Shown one piece after another: positions 7,059 to 7,582 of a stretch of DNA of 7,582 nucleotides (the stretch's first letter is position 1; every line of letters starts with the position of its first letter). The position numbers and the translations under genes are program-made. A model generated the notes under the pieces. The model was not told the origin of the DNA, ran no database searches, and was given only the letters and a program-made list of their open reading frames with translations. The DNA is taken from contig JAJZRK010000154.1 of the NCBI GenBank assembly GCA_021802745.1, forward strand, positions 1 to 7,582, given 5' to 3'. This stretch comes from a bacterium. Its GTDB lineage: Bacteria; Gemmatimonadota; Gemmatimonadetes; Gemmatimonadales; Gemmatimonadaceae.

Positions 7059-7095
7059 GGGTGACCTCCGAGCATACTGTCATACGACGTCACCC
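7059..7095 (-). promoter_or_regulatory. 5'-end inverted repeat in the S8 leader
   Basis: GGGTGAC (7059-7065) and GTCACCC (7089-7095) are 7-base inverted repeats separated by 23 bases. They lie at the predicted transcript start, so the pair could form a 5'-terminal hairpin in RNA or mark an operator overlapping the initiation region. Confidence 0.4.
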
Positions 7096-7102
7096 ATGTT
7101 TG

Positions 7103-7131
7103 ATCGTACTGCCGGCGCGTCGAGATGTCAA
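7103..7131 (-). promoter_or_regulatory. Sigma70-type promoter for the S8 protease/propeller unit
   Basis: On the minus strand a consensus -35 hexamer TTGACA (7131-7126) is followed after exactly 17 bases by TACGAT (7108-7103), a 4-of-6 match to TATAAT. This predicts initiation near 7096 and a leader of about 90 bases before the GTG at 7004. It is the best promoter-like sequence I found in the window. Confidence 0.6.
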
Positions 7132-7298
7132 ATCATCAGTCGTCATCTTGGGCGCTTGCGATCGAGGTCCGTACGCGGCGGCGGGGACCTCTTGTCGCCT
7201 CACGGCCCGCCTGTCCTCCGATTGCGCAGGTAGAATGCGATTCTCGGAAGAAAGGGCCACCTCAGGGTGGCGAACGTTGCGCACCTCGGTTGCTACCG

Positions 7299-7311
7299 CG
7301 TGGTAAGCAGT
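7299..7311. repeat. Solo relic of the repeat's right arm
   Basis: CGTGGTAAGCAGT matches 3801-3813, the right arm and adjoining linker of the first array copy, over 13 bases without mismatch. The following bases (TCGCGGG) resemble the linker of copy 2 (TTCGCCG after CAG). No left arm is found nearby. It lies in the gap between the AI-2E gene and the protease unit, on the opposite side of the unit from the array. Confidence 0.5.
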
Positions 7312-7356
7312 TCGCGGGATCGCTCGGTAGGCGCGGTGCGCACGACCCAGGCCCGC

Positions 7357-7581
7357 TCAGTCGTCCAGCACCGCCGCGCCGCTGCCGTACCCGCGTTCGA
7401 CCAGCAGCTTGCGCAGCAGGACGAGCAGCACGGCAAGCCCGGGCACCGCGACGAGCAGGCCCATGGGGCCCAGCAGCTTGCCGCAGATCAGCACGCTCAT
7501 GATGGTGAGCACGGGCGGCAGGCTCGCGTGCTTCTGCATGATGAGCGGGTTGACGACGTTGTTCTCGATGAAGTGAGATCG
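7357..7581 (-). CDS. AI-2E family transporter, C-terminal fragment
   Basis: The frame runs from the right edge of the window to a TGA at 7357-7359, giving 74 residues of the C-terminus; the start lies outside. It matches the end of the AI-2E (TqsA/PerM-type) membrane protein family: 'HFIENNVVNPLIM' corresponds to the conserved helix with an invariant-like Asn-Pro, then 'LPPVLTIMSVLICGKLLGPMGLLVAVPG' with the G-x-L-G-P-x-G-x-x-x-A-V-P motif, then a final hydrophobic helix and a short polar tail. Such proteins are multi-pass inner-membrane transporters; members include an autoinducer-2 exporter and Na+/H+ antiporters, so the substrate cannot be named. An ATG at 7539 is internal to the conserved region and is not the start. 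Confidence 0.92.
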   Translation of the reverse strand, partial: RSHFIENNVVNPLIMQKHASLPPVLTIMSVLICGKLLGPMGLLVAVPGLAVLLVLLRKLLVERGYGSGAAVLDD

Positions 7582-7582
7582 G

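Overview
The window is GC-rich, dense bacterial DNA. Secreted lipoproteins with a short signal and a lipobox, an RCC1-like propeller rich in paired cysteines, and the general composition suggest a Gemmatimonadota-like or other high-GC environmental Gram-negative bacterium. This assignment is inference; no rRNA or other decisive marker is present.

Layout from left to right. Positions 2-874 (+) hold the 3' part of a secreted or surface protein ending in a FIMAH-like helical domain. Positions 875-1228 contain no convincing gene, but do contain a perfect 16-base palindrome. Positions 3562-1229 (-) are a two-gene unit: an ABC-type ATPase-like protein that has lost most of its catalytic motifs, followed 21 bases later by cysS (cysteinyl-tRNA synthetase). 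Positions 3563-4330 are intergenic and carry three tandem copies of a roughly 170-base repeat; the first copy folds into a long imperfect hairpin. Positions 7004-4331 (-) are a second two-gene unit: an S8 (subtilisin-like) protease lipoprotein with an intact triad and, 4 bases after its stop, a lipoprotein that appears to form a seven-bladed RCC1-like propeller with a cysteine pair in every blade. Upstream of the protease (7005-7131) are a good sigma70-type promoter, a leader with two stem-loops and a strong Shine-Dalgarno. Positions 7581-7357 (-) are the C-terminal end of an AI-2E family transporter, cut by the window edge.

The protease and propeller are probably co-transcribed and translationally coupled, and both should be exported and membrane-anchored. 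Their DNA is visibly lower in GC than cysS and the ABC-like gene. The pair lies between the repeat array and an isolated 13-base exact match to the repeat's right arm at 7299-7311, which suggests an accessory cassette inserted or rearranged between housekeeping-type genes.

The points most worth following up are the motif-stripped ABC ATPase fixed upstream of cysS, the hairpin repeat family, and the coupled protease/cysteine-propeller lipoprotein pair.
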